Below the pieces are notes generated by a model that did not search any database, had not been told where the DNA came from, and saw nothing but the letters and a program-made list of their open reading frames with translations. Shown piece by piece: positions 1-8,486 of a DNA stretch of 64,000 nucleotides; position 1 is the stretch's first letter; each line of letters begins with the position of its first letter. Position numbers and translations under genes: made by a program. The stretch is from JBGQOJ01 sp052119585 (GTDB lineage: Bacteria > Pseudomonadota > Alphaproteobacteria > Rhodobacterales > Rhodobacteraceae): contig NZ_JBGQOJ010000010.1 of the NCBI RefSeq assembly GCF_052119585.1, positions 62,001-126,000 on the forward strand, read 5' to 3'.

Positions 1-1
1 G

Positions 2-802
2 ATGAACAATTTCCGTCCGATCTACGCCAACCCATTGGGCACGCAGATCGGGATACCGCTGCTGACCCATCAGATCGGCTATGCCAATATCCTGCCGATG
101 TATGCGGTTTTGTTGTTGGTTACGCCCTTTGCCATTATGATCGGGCAGCGCCATCCGCGCGCTTTGCTTTTGGGGGCCGTGGTGCTTTGGGCCTGGGCGG
201 GAATGAACTGGGTCAGCCTGCCGAACTATCCCAATTCCGGGGGCTGGTTTTTCAACCCCTTGTCGTGGCAGGTGATTTTCGTGACAGGTCTGCTGGTGGG
301 AATCACGATGCGGCGCGGGGAAACCCTGTTTCCCGTGCGGGGGTGGGCCCAGGTTCTGGCGGGTGCTTATCTGTTGATTTCGCTTGCGACCGTGACCTAT
401 CTGCCGTTCGCGGGCAAGGTCGGCGCGGTTTTATGGTTCATCGAGGATCACGGCGTTCACCGGCAGTTCACCGCCTTTGATAAAACCTTTCTGACGCTGC
501 CCCGCCTGTTGCACATTCTGGCGCTGGCCTATCTGCTGGGGTCATTGTCGGCTGTGCGCGATTGGGCGGGGTTGTCTGCACTGCGGCCCTTGGCGATGAT
601 GGGGCGGCATTCATTGCCGGTTTTCGCCCTTGGCACCGTGTTGGCCTATAGCGCGCAGGTGATCCGCGAGGCGACGCCGGACAGCTTTTTGCTGGACGCG
701 GCGGTGATCGGCGGCGGGATTTCGCTGTTGTTCGGGATGGCATGGGCAAAGGACCGGACCGGCGCAGGACGGGCGTGCTCGAATTCTGTGCCGGTTGCCT
801 GA
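2..802 (+). CDS. opgC: OpgC-like glucan-modifying acyltransferase, 5' end outside window
   Basis: Seen: 266 codons open from the window edge to TGA, with about eight hydrophobic segments, a YANPLGTQIG segment near the start and a GRHSLPVF motif near residue 200. These fit the C-terminal two thirds of the OpgC family (about 380 residues), inner-membrane proteins that attach succinyl groups to periplasmic glucans. The methionine at the left edge is probably internal, because a complete OpgC would need another 100 or so residues upstream. The next gene is on the opposite strand and ends 25 bases away, so this gene closes a unit that begins outside the window. Alternative: another acyltransferase-3-type membrane protein. 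Confidence 0.72.
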   Translation: MNNFRPIYANPLGTQIGIPLLTHQIGYANILPMYAVLLLVTPFAIMIGQRHPRALLLGAVVLWAWAGMNWVSLPNYPNSGGWFFNPLSWQVIFVTGLLVGITMRRGETLFPVRGWAQVLAGAYLLISLATVTYLPFAGKVGAVLWFIEDHGVHRQFTAFDKTFLTLPRLLHILALAYLLGSLSAVRDWAGLSALRPLAMMGRHSLPVFALGTVLAYSAQVIREATPDSFLLDAAVIGGGISLLFGMAWAKDRTGAGRACSNSVPVA

Positions 803-827
803 GACGTGCTGTGCAAGGGCCGGTTTT

Positions 828-2249
828 CTACGCCAAAGGGCGCGAAGGACTGTCGCCCTCATCAATATCCATAAGACGCACCGGGGCTATCGGCAGTATC
901 ATTTCGACCGCGGCACCGGTCTCTCCGGCCCCGATCTGCGCGGTTCCGTTGTGGGCCTCTGCCACCTTTTGAACGATGGCAAGCCCCAGGCCGCAGCCCC
1001 CCGTCGTGTCATCCGCGATGCGGTAGAACCTGTCGAACACGCGGTTCCTATGCTCTGGGGGGATGCCCGGCCCAGTGTCCGCCACCCGAATGGTCACGCT
1101 GTCGGGATCGTAGACCAGATCAATGTTCACCTCGCCCCCCGCCGGACAGCCATAGCGCAGCGCATTGTCCAGAAGGTTTTCAACCGCCTCGCCGATCATC
1201 ACCGCATCGACCGGAACCGGCCGTGCCTGCCCCCGCACGTCAAGCGAAACAGAGACGCCCATGCGTAAGGCGGTTTCGGCGCTGCGGCGGGCAAGGTCGC
1301 CGACAAGCCTTGTCAGATCGGTGTCTTTCAACTGCACGGATGCGCCGCGCCCGCGCGCCTTTTCCATCGACAAAAGTTGCTGCGTCAGGCGGCCCGTCCG
1401 GCGCGCGGTATCGGCCAGCTCTGCGACGCGCGACCGTAGCTCTGCCTCGTTCGGGGCTGTCGTCGCGGCCTCTGCCTGCGCCTGAATGGCGGCGATCGGG
1501 TTGCGTAATTGATGGGCGGCATCCGAAATGAACGCGTCGCGCAGGGCAAATGCCTCTGACAACCGCGAAAACAGCGCGTTCATCGCAGTGACAAGGCTTC
1601 TGACCTCGCGCGGGACTTTGCGGCGGATCGGGCCAAGATCGTCCGGCGAGCGCAGCGCGACAGCCTCGCGCAGTTTCAGCAAGGGCCTGAGCCCGCGATT
1701 GATCCCGAACCAGACCAGCAGCGCCGCCGAGGCGATCACGGTGGTCATCAGAATGATGGCCTGCGTCAAGAGTTGCAGGCTCAACGCGTCGCGCTGGAAC
1801 ACGGTTTGCCAGACCTCGACCGTCACCCAGCCGCCAAACTGCGGTTCCGATATGAATTCCTGCAAGACAACCGCGCGCACCGGCTGGCCCAGAACGACCG
1901 CGTCGTAGAAATACGGCACACCCCGGGTGACTTTCGCATCCTTCGGCATCTGGGGGGGATTGCTGTATCCGGTGACAAACCTGCCGTCGGGCCCCGTGAC
2001 CTGATAATAGACCGGATCGCCAAGGGCCTTGGTCAGCTCGTCCAGCAATTGTTCGGCCAGAACATCGCCCTCGCTCAGGACCACATCGCGGGAAATCGTC
2101 AGTGCGACGGCAAGAAGCGTGTTGTCATACAGACGTTCTGACATCCGTTCAGCCATCATATACCGCGCGATCGAGGCAAAGGCGGCGATTACGATCAGGG
2201 GCAGCACGATCAGCACGAACAACCGGCTGCGCAGGGACCAACTGTTCAT
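828..2249 (-). CDS. tctE: TctE-type sensor histidine kinase
   Basis: 473 residues. N-terminal membrane helix (about 10-28), a periplasmic region (30-155) like the 2CSK_N sensor domain of TctE kinases, a second helix (about 162-182), a HAMP-like linker, a dimerisation helix with phospho-acceptor His246 in SDAAHQLRNPIAA, an N-box ENLLDNALRYG and ATP-lid motifs DTGPGIP and GGCGLGLAIV. The start overlaps the stop of the response regulator gene by 4 bases (ATGA), so the two are translationally coupled. The kinase lies divergent to the tctC transporter operon. Inferred role: sensing external tricarboxylates and inducing tctC-tctAB. TctE is the best family match, but the ligand is not proved by sequence. 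Confidence 0.85.
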   Translation of the reverse strand: MNSWSLRSRLFVLIVLPLIVIAAFASIARYMMAERMSERLYDNTLLAVALTISRDVVLSEGDVLAEQLLDELTKALGDPVYYQVTGPDGRFVTGYSNPPQMPKDAKVTRGVPYFYDAVVLGQPVRAVVLQEFISEPQFGGWVTVEVWQTVFQRDALSLQLLTQAIILMTTVIASAALLVWFGINRGLRPLLKLREAVALRSPDDLGPIRRKVPREVRSLVTAMNALFSRLSEAFALRDAFISDAAHQLRNPIAAIQAQAEAATTAPNEAELRSRVAELADTARRTGRLTQQLLSMEKARGRGASVQLKDTDLTRLVGDLARRSAETALRMGVSVSLDVRGQARPVPVDAVMIGEAVENLLDNALRYGCPAGGEVNIDLVYDPDSVTIRVADTGPGIPPEHRNRVFDRFYRIADDTTGGCGLGLAIVQKVAEAHNGTAQIGAGETGAAVEMILPIAPVRLMDIDEGDSPSRPLA

Positions 2250-2917
2250 TGACTTGTGTCGTCCAGAAGATAGCCAAGGCCCCGCACCGTGCGGATTTCA
2301 ACACCGGTATCGGCCAGTTTGCGGCGCAGACGAGAGATCAGCAGTTCGACTGCGTTCGGCTCCACCTCTGACCCGACGCCATAAAGCCGCTCCGCGATCC
2401 GCTCTTTCGGAACGATGCGCCCGTTGTGATCCAGCAGGCACTCGAACAGCGCCAGTTCACGGCGGGGCAGGTCGATCAGGCCCGAAGGCCCGCTCAGCTG
2501 GCGGCCCGAACGGTCGAACATCAGACGACCGACCGGTTCCTTGTGGCGCTGCATCTCGGGGCGTCTGCGCGACAGGGCGCGGATGCGGGCGGCCAGTTCC
2601 GCCATCTGGAACGGTTTTACCAGATAGTCGTCGGCGCCCGCGTCCAGCCCCTCGACCCGGTCAAGCGTGTCGCCGCGCGCTGTCAGAATGATCACCGGCA
2701 TCGCACTGCCCCGCCGCCGCAAACCACGCACCACATCCAGCCCGCTCATCCCCGGAAGGTTGACGTCGACGATCACCAGATCGGCACCCTCGGCCTCCAG
2801 AAACCGGTCCGCCTCGTCTCCATCGGCCAGCCAATCGACCGCATGACCTTGATCTTGAAGGGAGTTCTGAATGCCTTTCGCAAGGCTTGCATTGTCCTCG
2901 ACCAGTGTTATCCGCAT
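2246..2917 (-). CDS. tctD: TctD-type response regulator (OmpR family)
   Basis: 223 residues. A receiver domain with Asp51 as phospho-acceptor (VIVDVNLPGMSG), the acidic pair near residues 7-8 and the conserved Lys in LVKPFQ is followed by a winged-helix DNA-binding domain (about 125-220) with the ELLISRLRRKL recognition-helix segment. It is the first gene of a two-gene minus-strand operon with the sensor kinase and is divergent to tctC. By analogy to TctDE systems it should activate the tricarboxylate transporter promoter in the 168-base intergenic region, where a short dyad is seen. Confidence 0.87.
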   Translation of the reverse strand: MRITLVEDNASLAKGIQNSLQDQGHAVDWLADGDEADRFLEAEGADLVIVDVNLPGMSGLDVVRGLRRRGSAMPVIILTARGDTLDRVEGLDAGADDYLVKPFQMAELAARIRALSRRRPEMQRHKEPVGRLMFDRSGRQLSGPSGLIDLPRRELALFECLLDHNGRIVPKERIAERLYGVGSEVEPNAVELLISRLRRKLADTGVEIRTVRGLGYLLDDTSQ

Positions 2918-2985
2918 GTTTTTTCACTCGACAGGTTCACGACAGGATGCACCCATATAAAGCCCGAGATCAAGCCGCCAGAATG

Positions 2986-2996
2986 GGAATCATTCC
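2986..2996. promoter_or_regulatory. Candidate operator dyad between tctD and tctC
   Basis: The palindrome GGAATcATTCC lies in the divergent intergenic region about 90 bases before tctC. An overlapping inverted repeat, GAATG-N5-CATTC, spans 2981-2995. It is the only clear dyad I noticed in this 168-base spacer and is a plausible TctD site. The assignment is inference. No convincing -35/-10 pair was identified beside it. Confidence 0.3.
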
Positions 2997-3085
2997 GGTG
3001 GACGATTGCAATAATCAGGCGACCATCCGCGGGCAACCGGAAACCGGAGCGCCTTGCGACTAGAAAATGATCTGGGAGGATCACA

Positions 3086-4192
3086 ATGACCGGACTATTC
3101 AAGACAACGCGCCGCGGCGCGCTTGGCCTCGCATTTGGTGCTGCGGCCGCATTGGGCTTTGCGGCGCCTGCGTCGGCAGAGGTTTCGTTCGAAGGCAAAA
3201 CCATCGAGTGGATCATTCCGTTCTCGGCCGGCGGCGGTTCTGACACATGGGCGCGGTTCAACGCGCCGCTTTTGGGCAAATACCTGCCCGGCAACCCGAC
3301 AGTGGTCGTGGTGAACGAACCCGGTGGCGGCTCGACCAAGGGTTCCAACCTGTTCGCGGCCCGCGCAAAGCCCGATGGCCTGACCATTCTCGGCACATCC
3401 GGCTCGACCCAGTTTCCCTATCTGCTGGGCGATCCGCGCGTGCGGTATGAATATGCCGATTGGAAGATCGCTATGGCGGCCCCGACGGGCGGCGTTGTCT
3501 ACACCTCGCCTTCGACCGGCGTGACCGGCACCGGCGATATTGCCAAACTTGTGGGGCAGAAACTGGTCTACGCAAGCCAGGGCGCGACCTCGCTGGATCT
3601 TGTGCCGCTGCTGGGGTTCAAGATGATGGGGCTGGATGTGCAGCACGTCTTCGGCTTCAAGGGCCGTGGTGATGGCCGTCTGGCGTTCGAGCGTGGCGAG
3701 ACCAATATCGATTACCAGACCTCGTCTGCGTACCTCAAGAATGTGCAGCCGCTGGTCGATGCCGGCACGGCGATCCCGCTGTTTTCCTGGGGTGTTCTGG
3801 ATGCCGACGGCAACCTGATGCGTGACCCGACCTTCCCCGATCTTCCCGACTTCGGCGAGGCGTTCAAGACGATGACAGGGGCCGCGCCGACCGGTGCGGA
3901 ATATGACGCCTACTTTGCCTTCTTTACCGCAGGTTTCCCCGCGCAGAAGATGGTGTTCCTGCCGAAGGACACGTCGCAAGAAATCGTCGATGCCTATCAG
4001 GCCGCGTTCGAGGCCATGAAGGCGGACCCCGACTATCAGGCGAACAAAGTCGCCGTTCTGGGCACCTACGAGCAGGTGACCGGCAAAGCCGCCGACGCGT
4101 TGTTCGCAAAAGGCACCCGCATTTCGCCGGAGCTGCGCAAGCTGGTCGTTGACATGCTGGCCGCCGACTATGGCGTGAAGCTGGGCGAATAA
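3086..4192 (+). CDS. tctC: TctC-type tripartite tricarboxylate transporter substrate-binding protein
   Basis: 368 residues; periplasmic solute receptor of a tripartite tricarboxylate transporter. The N-terminus has a twin-arginine motif (TTRRGALGL, Arg9-Arg10), a hydrophobic stretch and an ASA cleavage site near residue 31, so export by Tat is likely. The mature part has the TTT-family opening IEWIIPFSAGGGSDTWAR, which lines the carboxylate pocket, and the NEPGGGSTKGSN segment. A strong Shine-Dalgarno (GGGAGG) is 8-12 bases before the ATG. It is somewhat longer than the typical 320-330 residues of TctC. It is followed by a hairpin and then the fused permease. Confidence 0.88.
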   Translation: MTGLFKTTRRGALGLAFGAAAALGFAAPASAEVSFEGKTIEWIIPFSAGGGSDTWARFNAPLLGKYLPGNPTVVVVNEPGGGSTKGSNLFAARAKPDGLTILGTSGSTQFPYLLGDPRVRYEYADWKIAMAAPTGGVVYTSPSTGVTGTGDIAKLVGQKLVYASQGATSLDLVPLLGFKMMGLDVQHVFGFKGRGDGRLAFERGETNIDYQTSSAYLKNVQPLVDAGTAIPLFSWGVLDADGNLMRDPTFPDLPDFGEAFKTMTGAAPTGAEYDAYFAFFTAGFPAQKMVFLPKDTSQEIVDAYQAAFEAMKADPDYQANKVAVLGTYEQVTGKAADALFAKGTRISPELRKLVVDMLAADYGVKLGE

Positions 4193-4210
4193 GCCTGCGC
4201 TGATATGTTT

Positions 4211-4240
4211 CGGGGCGGCCTGCGTGTTCGGGCCGCCCCG
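4211..4240 (+). other. Strong GC hairpin between tctC and the permease gene
   Basis: A perfect 10-bp stem (CGGGGCGGCC / GGCCGCCCCG) with a 10-base loop lies just after the tctC stop. No T-tract follows, so it is not a standard intrinsic terminator. Hairpins here commonly stabilise the upstream message or cause partial termination, giving more binding protein than permease. That role is inferred. Confidence 0.55.
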
Positions 4241-4272
4241 CTTGCCAAGACCACCCGTCGGAGGGGCCCCCA

Positions 4273-6252
4273 ATGATTGATACCTTACTAACCGCTTTTG
4301 CGGCGTTGCTGACGGTTCAGCATCTTGCCTATATGTTGCTTGGTGTTTCTGTCGGCCTTGTGATCGGGGTGATCCCCGGTCTGGGCGGTATCGCCGGGCT
4401 GTCTTTGCTGGTGCCTTTTCTTTACGGGATGGATTCAATTTCCGCGCTTGGCATGTTGATCGGTCTTGTGGCGGTTATCCCGACGTCTGATACGTTTTCC
4501 TCTGTCCTGATGGGCATTCCCGGCTCCAGCGCCAGTCAGGCCACCGTGCTTGACGGTTTTCCGCTGGCCAAGCAGGGGCAAGCCGCGCGCGCGTTGTCGG
4601 CGGCGTTCATATCGTCGCTGTTCGGCGGGATCGTCGGTGCGGTGATCCTGACCGGTTTCGTGCTGATCGCGCGGCCGCTGATCCTGCTGTTCGGTTCGGC
4701 GGAACTGTTTATGCTGGCGCTGTTCGGCCTGTCGATGGTCGCCGTTCTGGCCGGGCGCAGCCTGCCCAAGGGGCTTGCCGCCTGTGCGGTGGGTCTGTTG
4801 ATCGGTTCTATCGGCGGGGCGCCTGCGACGGGCGAATTCCGCATGATTTACGGGTTCGAGTATCTGTATGACGGTATCCCGCTGGTCATCATCGGTCTGG
4901 GCCTTTTTGCCATTCCCGAAATCTCGGATCTGTTGCGCAAGAACAGCACCATTGCCGAGGGCAACGCGCTGGGGTCCGGCTGGTTCCAGGGCGTGCGCGA
5001 CTGGTGGTCAAACCTGTTCCTGTCGATCCGCTGTGCGGGTCTGGGCTGCATGATCGGGGCGATTCCCGGTCTTGGCGGGTCTGTCGTGGACTGGATCGCC
5101 TACGGCCATGCCGTGCAAACCGCCAAGGACAGTTCCAAATTCGGCAGGGGCGACATCCGCGGTGTGGTCGCACCCGAAAGCGCCAACAACGCGATGCAGG
5201 GCGGGGCGTTGTTGCCGACGATGCTGTTCGGCATTCCCGGGTCCGGCTCTATGGCGGTGTTCCTTGGCGGTATGGTCCTTTTGGGGATAGAGCCCGGCCC
5301 GTCCATGGTCGGTGCCGATCTGCACATCACCTATTCGATCATCTGGTCCCTGGCGCTTGCCAATATCATGGGGGCCGGTATCTGCATCATGCTGGCGCAA
5401 CCTATTTCGCGCCTGACGACCATTCCGTTCCACTATCTTGCGCCCTTCATGATCGCGCTGATCTGCTTTGCCGCGTTTCAGGCAACGCGCGATCTGGCCG
5501 ACCTTGTGGCGCTTTTGTCGATCGGCCTTCTGGGCATCTTGATGAAACGCTTCGGCTGGCCGCGCCCCGCGCTGCTGATCGGGTATGTTCTGGCACCGCA
5601 GGCCGAGACGTTCTTTTATCAGGCGCTGCAATTCAACGGCTGGGAATTCCTGATCCGGCCCGGTGTGCTGATCATCGGTGCGCTGACGCTGACCTCGATC
5701 TACTTTGGCCTGAAGAACCGTGTTGACGACACCGGCCCGACGGGAGAGGTCACACTGACCTCGCACACCAGCCGCAATGTTCAGATCGCCTTTGCGATCG
5801 CCATGCTTGGCTTCTTCGGGATGGCGCTGTGGGATGCGTCGGGGCATTCGTTCCTTGGCGGGGTCTTTCCGATTGGCGTTGGCGTCGTCGGCATGGTGTT
5901 CGGCGTGATGCTGCTGATCCATTTGGTGCGCGGGCACGAAGACCACCCCGCCTTTTTCGACTATGAAATCGTCGGCGACCATGTCGGCGCAGACAGCAAC
6001 GGCTGGTTCTGGACCGGCCCTGCGTGGCTGGGCGGGCTGGTGGTCGCGACGTCGCTGGTGGGCTTTTACATCGCGATGATCGTGTTCTTCATTGCCTTCC
6101 TGCGGGTTCGGGCACAGGCGTCGTGGCTCAGGACCATCACCATGACGGCGTGTGCCGCTGGTTTCATCCTCGGTTTGGCGTATATGCTTTCGTTGAACTT
6201 TCCATCCGGCTGGTTGCAGAACACATACGACCTGCCCTGGCCCATTCGCTGA
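4273..6252 (+). CDS. tctA: Fused TctA-TctB tripartite tricarboxylate transporter permease
   Basis: 659 residues, against about 500 for an ordinary TctA. Residues 1 to about 495 are TctA-like: two glycine-rich motifs (IGVIPGLGGIAG near 36 and IGAIPGLGGSVVDW near 263), MGIPGSSASQAT and FGIPGSGSMAVF, and about ten to twelve membrane helices. From about 505 to 655 there are four further hydrophobic segments resembling the small TctB subunit (DUF1468 type). No separate tctB exists between tctC and the next gene, which supports the fusion. A good Shine-Dalgarno (GGAGGGG) precedes the ATG. Function: sodium-coupled uptake of a tricarboxylate delivered by TctC. Confidence 0.85.
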   Translation: MIDTLLTAFAALLTVQHLAYMLLGVSVGLVIGVIPGLGGIAGLSLLVPFLYGMDSISALGMLIGLVAVIPTSDTFSSVLMGIPGSSASQATVLDGFPLAKQGQAARALSAAFISSLFGGIVGAVILTGFVLIARPLILLFGSAELFMLALFGLSMVAVLAGRSLPKGLAACAVGLLIGSIGGAPATGEFRMIYGFEYLYDGIPLVIIGLGLFAIPEISDLLRKNSTIAEGNALGSGWFQGVRDWWSNLFLSIRCAGLGCMIGAIPGLGGSVVDWIAYGHAVQTAKDSSKFGRGDIRGVVAPESANNAMQGGALLPTMLFGIPGSGSMAVFLGGMVLLGIEPGPSMVGADLHITYSIIWSLALANIMGAGICIMLAQPISRLTTIPFHYLAPFMIALICFAAFQATRDLADLVALLSIGLLGILMKRFGWPRPALLIGYVLAPQAETFFYQALQFNGWEFLIRPGVLIIGALTLTSIYFGLKNRVDDTGPTGEVTLTSHTSRNVQIAFAIAMLGFFGMALWDASGHSFLGGVFPIGVGVVGMVFGVMLLIHLVRGHEDHPAFFDYEIVGDHVGADSNGWFWTGPAWLGGLVVATSLVGFYIAMIVFFIAFLRVRAQASWLRTITMTACAAGFILGLAYMLSLNFPSGWLQNTYDLPWPIR

Positions 6253-6263
6253 GGATACACACG

Positions 6264-7358
6264 ATGACCCAAACAGGCATTCCCTACCATTTCTTTCGCG
6301 GGGGCACGTCGCGCGGTCCGTATTTCAATCGCACGGACCTGCCAGAGGACCGCGATCTGCTGGCCCAGATCCTGATCAGTGTTGTCGGGTCGGGGCAGGC
6401 GCTGAACATCGACGGGATCGGTGGCGGGGCGGCGGTGACGACAAAGGTTGCCATGCTGTCGAAATCGGATCATCCCGATGCCGATATCGATTACTTCTTT
6501 GCTCAGGTTTCGGTGCTTGACCGCAGCGTCGATTTCAAACCGACCTGTGGCAATATCCTGTCCGGTGTCGGCCCCGCCGCACTCGAGATGGGCCTGATTG
6601 CCCCGACCGGCGACCGCACCCGCGTCCGTATTCACAGCACCAACACCGGTGCGATGATCGAGGCAATCGTGGAAACGCCGAACGGCAGGGTCGCCTACGA
6701 AGGAGAGGCCGCGATCGACGGCGTTCCGGGCACCGCCGCGCCGATCTACCTGAACTTCATGGATGTTGTCGGATCGAATTGCGGGTCGCTTTTGCCCACG
6801 GGGAACCTGCGCGATGTGATCGACGGGATCGAGGTGACCTGCATGGATGTGGCCATGCCCGTGGTCATCGCCCGCGCCGACGCCTTTGGTCTGAGCGGAT
6901 ACGAAAGCGCCGCAGAGCTGGACGAGAACCGCGCGTTTTACGACCGGATGGAACCGCTACGCCGCGAGGCGGGCCGCCTGATGGGCATGGGCGATGTGTC
7001 CAATTCTGTCACGCCCAAGTTCGCCATGCTTGCCCCCGCGCGTGACGGCGGCACCATCACCGCACGATATTTCATGCCCAAGGCCTGTCATCCGACGATG
7101 GCCGTGACCGGCGCGCAGTGTATCGCGTCCTGCGTTCTTGCGCCCGGCACCGTGGCCGACGGCCTGCCCGCACCGACGACGGGCAACCCCGCGCTTGTGG
7201 TTATCGAACATCCCGCAGGCAGCATCGACGTGACGGTGGATTACGAGAATGGCCCCGACGGGTTCAAGCTGCACTCGGCCGGATTGCTGCGCACCGCCCG
7301 TCTTCTGGCGCGGGGCGAGGTCTTTGTGCCGGCCTCTGTCTGGGACGGCACGCTTTAA
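6264..7358 (+). CDS. PrpF-family isomerase/tautomerase (aconitate or 4-oxalomesaconate type)
   Basis: 364 residues from the ATG at 6264, 11 bases after the permease stop. An upstream in-frame Met at 6024 lies inside the permease gene and is rejected. The diaminopimelate-epimerase-like fold of the PrpF/GalD family is indicated by FRGGTSRGPYF near the N-terminus, GIGGGAAVTTKVAML with Lys61, and FKPTCGN with Cys95. Family members include 2-methylaconitate isomerase, 4-oxalomesaconate tautomerase and aconitate delta-isomerase. Beside tcuAB and a tricarboxylate transporter, cis/trans-aconitate isomerisation is the most attractive role (inference). Its stop overlaps the convergent AbrB gene by 4 bases. 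Confidence 0.83.
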   Translation: MTQTGIPYHFFRGGTSRGPYFNRTDLPEDRDLLAQILISVVGSGQALNIDGIGGGAAVTTKVAMLSKSDHPDADIDYFFAQVSVLDRSVDFKPTCGNILSGVGPAALEMGLIAPTGDRTRVRIHSTNTGAMIEAIVETPNGRVAYEGEAAIDGVPGTAAPIYLNFMDVVGSNCGSLLPTGNLRDVIDGIEVTCMDVAMPVVIARADAFGLSGYESAAELDENRAFYDRMEPLRREAGRLMGMGDVSNSVTPKFAMLAPARDGGTITARYFMPKACHPTMAVTGAQCIASCVLAPGTVADGLPAPTTGNPALVVIEHPAGSIDVTVDYENGPDGFKLHSAGLLRTARLLARGEVFVPASVWDGTL

Positions 7359-8395
7359 GCTTTTCGAACACCCATCAGGCGCGCCACGATCGGCGCGCCT
7401 GTGATCACCAATATGATCCGGGTCAGGTGGTGGGTGATCACAAATCCAAGATCGGCCCCCGCAACAATCGCAAGAACGGTCATTTCGGCCTGCCCGCCGG
7501 GGGCAAAGGCCAGGAACGCCTCGACCGGTTTTGCAAGGCCCGTCAGCGTCACCAGTTCAGTGAACCCTGCCGCCAATACCGCCAGCACCAGCACAAAAGC
7601 CACGCCAGAGGCGACGACCTGCCGCAATTCGCGCAGGGTGACGCCGACGTAGTAAATACCGATCCCCATCCCGATAAGGAACTGCGCCGCCAGAATGGCC
7701 TCTTTCGGGGGGCGCATGTGAATCAGCCCCATCAGCGACAGGATCGCCGTGACAATCATCGGGCCAAGGATCGAGGCCCCGAACAGGCCGATCCGCTCTC
7801 CTCCCTTCCAGCCGATCAGGGCGGCGGCGGCCATGATCAAAAGCTCGGTCAGAGGAATGTCGGCGATAGGGGCGCCGATCGGGTTGCTCAGCGTGACACC
7901 GTAAAGCGTGGTCAGCAGGATCGGTGCGATGGTGACGATGATCAGAACGCGGGTCGCATGGACCAGCGACAGAATGCGCACATTCGCGCCTGCCGCCTCG
8001 CCGAAGATCACCATGTCCTGCAGGCCGCCCGGCATGGCCGCGTAATAGGCGGTGACCGGATCAAAGCCGCAGACCTTGCGAAAGAACGGCACCCCGATCA
8101 GGCCGATCACCGCAATATAAAGCGGGATCAGGGCGACAGAGGCGGCCATCAGCGGCAACTGGTGCAGCAGCGCAGGCGTGATAGAGGCCCCGACCGCGAC
8201 GCCCAGAATGGTGCGCGCACCGACCGAGACCTGCCCAAGCCCCTGAAGTTTCGCGCCTGCCAAAGCCGCCAGAAGGCACGCGCACATAGGGCCGAACAGA
8301 AAGGGCAGCGGCAGTTGGGCAAGGCTGAACGCGGCGGTCCCGAGAGCGGCGGCGGCAATCGTCAAAAGGCGGGCTTTGGTGAAAAATCGGCGCAT
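7355..8395 (-). CDS. AbrB-duplication family inner-membrane protein
   Basis: 346 residues from the ATG at 8395 (MRRFFTKARLL). A longer reading frame to 8488 would run across the divergent promoter and is rejected. About nine to ten hydrophobic helices are arranged as two similar halves, each with a loop glycine motif (YYAAMPGGLQDMVIF; FLAFAPGGQAEMTVLA), the signature of the AbrB/YgjV-like duplication family, often mislabelled ammonia monooxygenase. Biochemical function is not established for the family; transport is likely. It sits inside the tricarboxylate locus, divergent to the GntR regulator and convergent with the PrpF gene, which suggests a role in the same pathway. Confidence 0.75.
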   Translation of the reverse strand: MRRFFTKARLLTIAAAALGTAAFSLAQLPLPFLFGPMCACLLAALAGAKLQGLGQVSVGARTILGVAVGASITPALLHQLPLMAASVALIPLYIAVIGLIGVPFFRKVCGFDPVTAYYAAMPGGLQDMVIFGEAAGANVRILSLVHATRVLIIVTIAPILLTTLYGVTLSNPIGAPIADIPLTELLIMAAAALIGWKGGERIGLFGASILGPMIVTAILSLMGLIHMRPPKEAILAAQFLIGMGIGIYYVGVTLRELRQVVASGVAFVLVLAVLAAGFTELVTLTGLAKPVEAFLAFAPGGQAEMTVLAIVAGADLGFVITHHLTRIILVITGAPIVARLMGVRKA

Positions 8396-8428
8396 GATGT
8401 TCCTTGGAACCGGGTGTTCGAGTCGGTC

Positions 8429-8458
8429 TTGACGTGTGAATGAATTCATCTGTATACA
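8429..8458 (+). promoter_or_regulatory. Promoter with GTATAC operator for the GntR-tcuAB unit
   Basis: TTGACG (8429-8434), an 18-base spacer and TATACA (8453-8458) form a plausible sigma-70 promoter. The palindrome TGTATACA (8451-8458) overlaps the -10 box and matches the GTnnAC core of sites bound by FadR/FCD-type GntR regulators, so autorepression by the gene starting at 8487 is likely. A second palindrome, TGAATTCA, lies just upstream. Confidence 0.55.
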
Positions 8459-8486
8459 TTTGGATGCAATATGCAATGAGGTTCCC

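Noticed and set aside
3095..4438. 447-codon open frame antisense to tctC
   Set aside because: A shadow of GC-rich third positions in tctC; no ribosome site and a Cys/His/Arg-rich product with no family.
7118..8443. 441-codon plus-strand frame across the AbrB gene
   Set aside because: Product is Arg/Gln/Asp-rich, overlaps two well-supported genes and has no recognisable domain.
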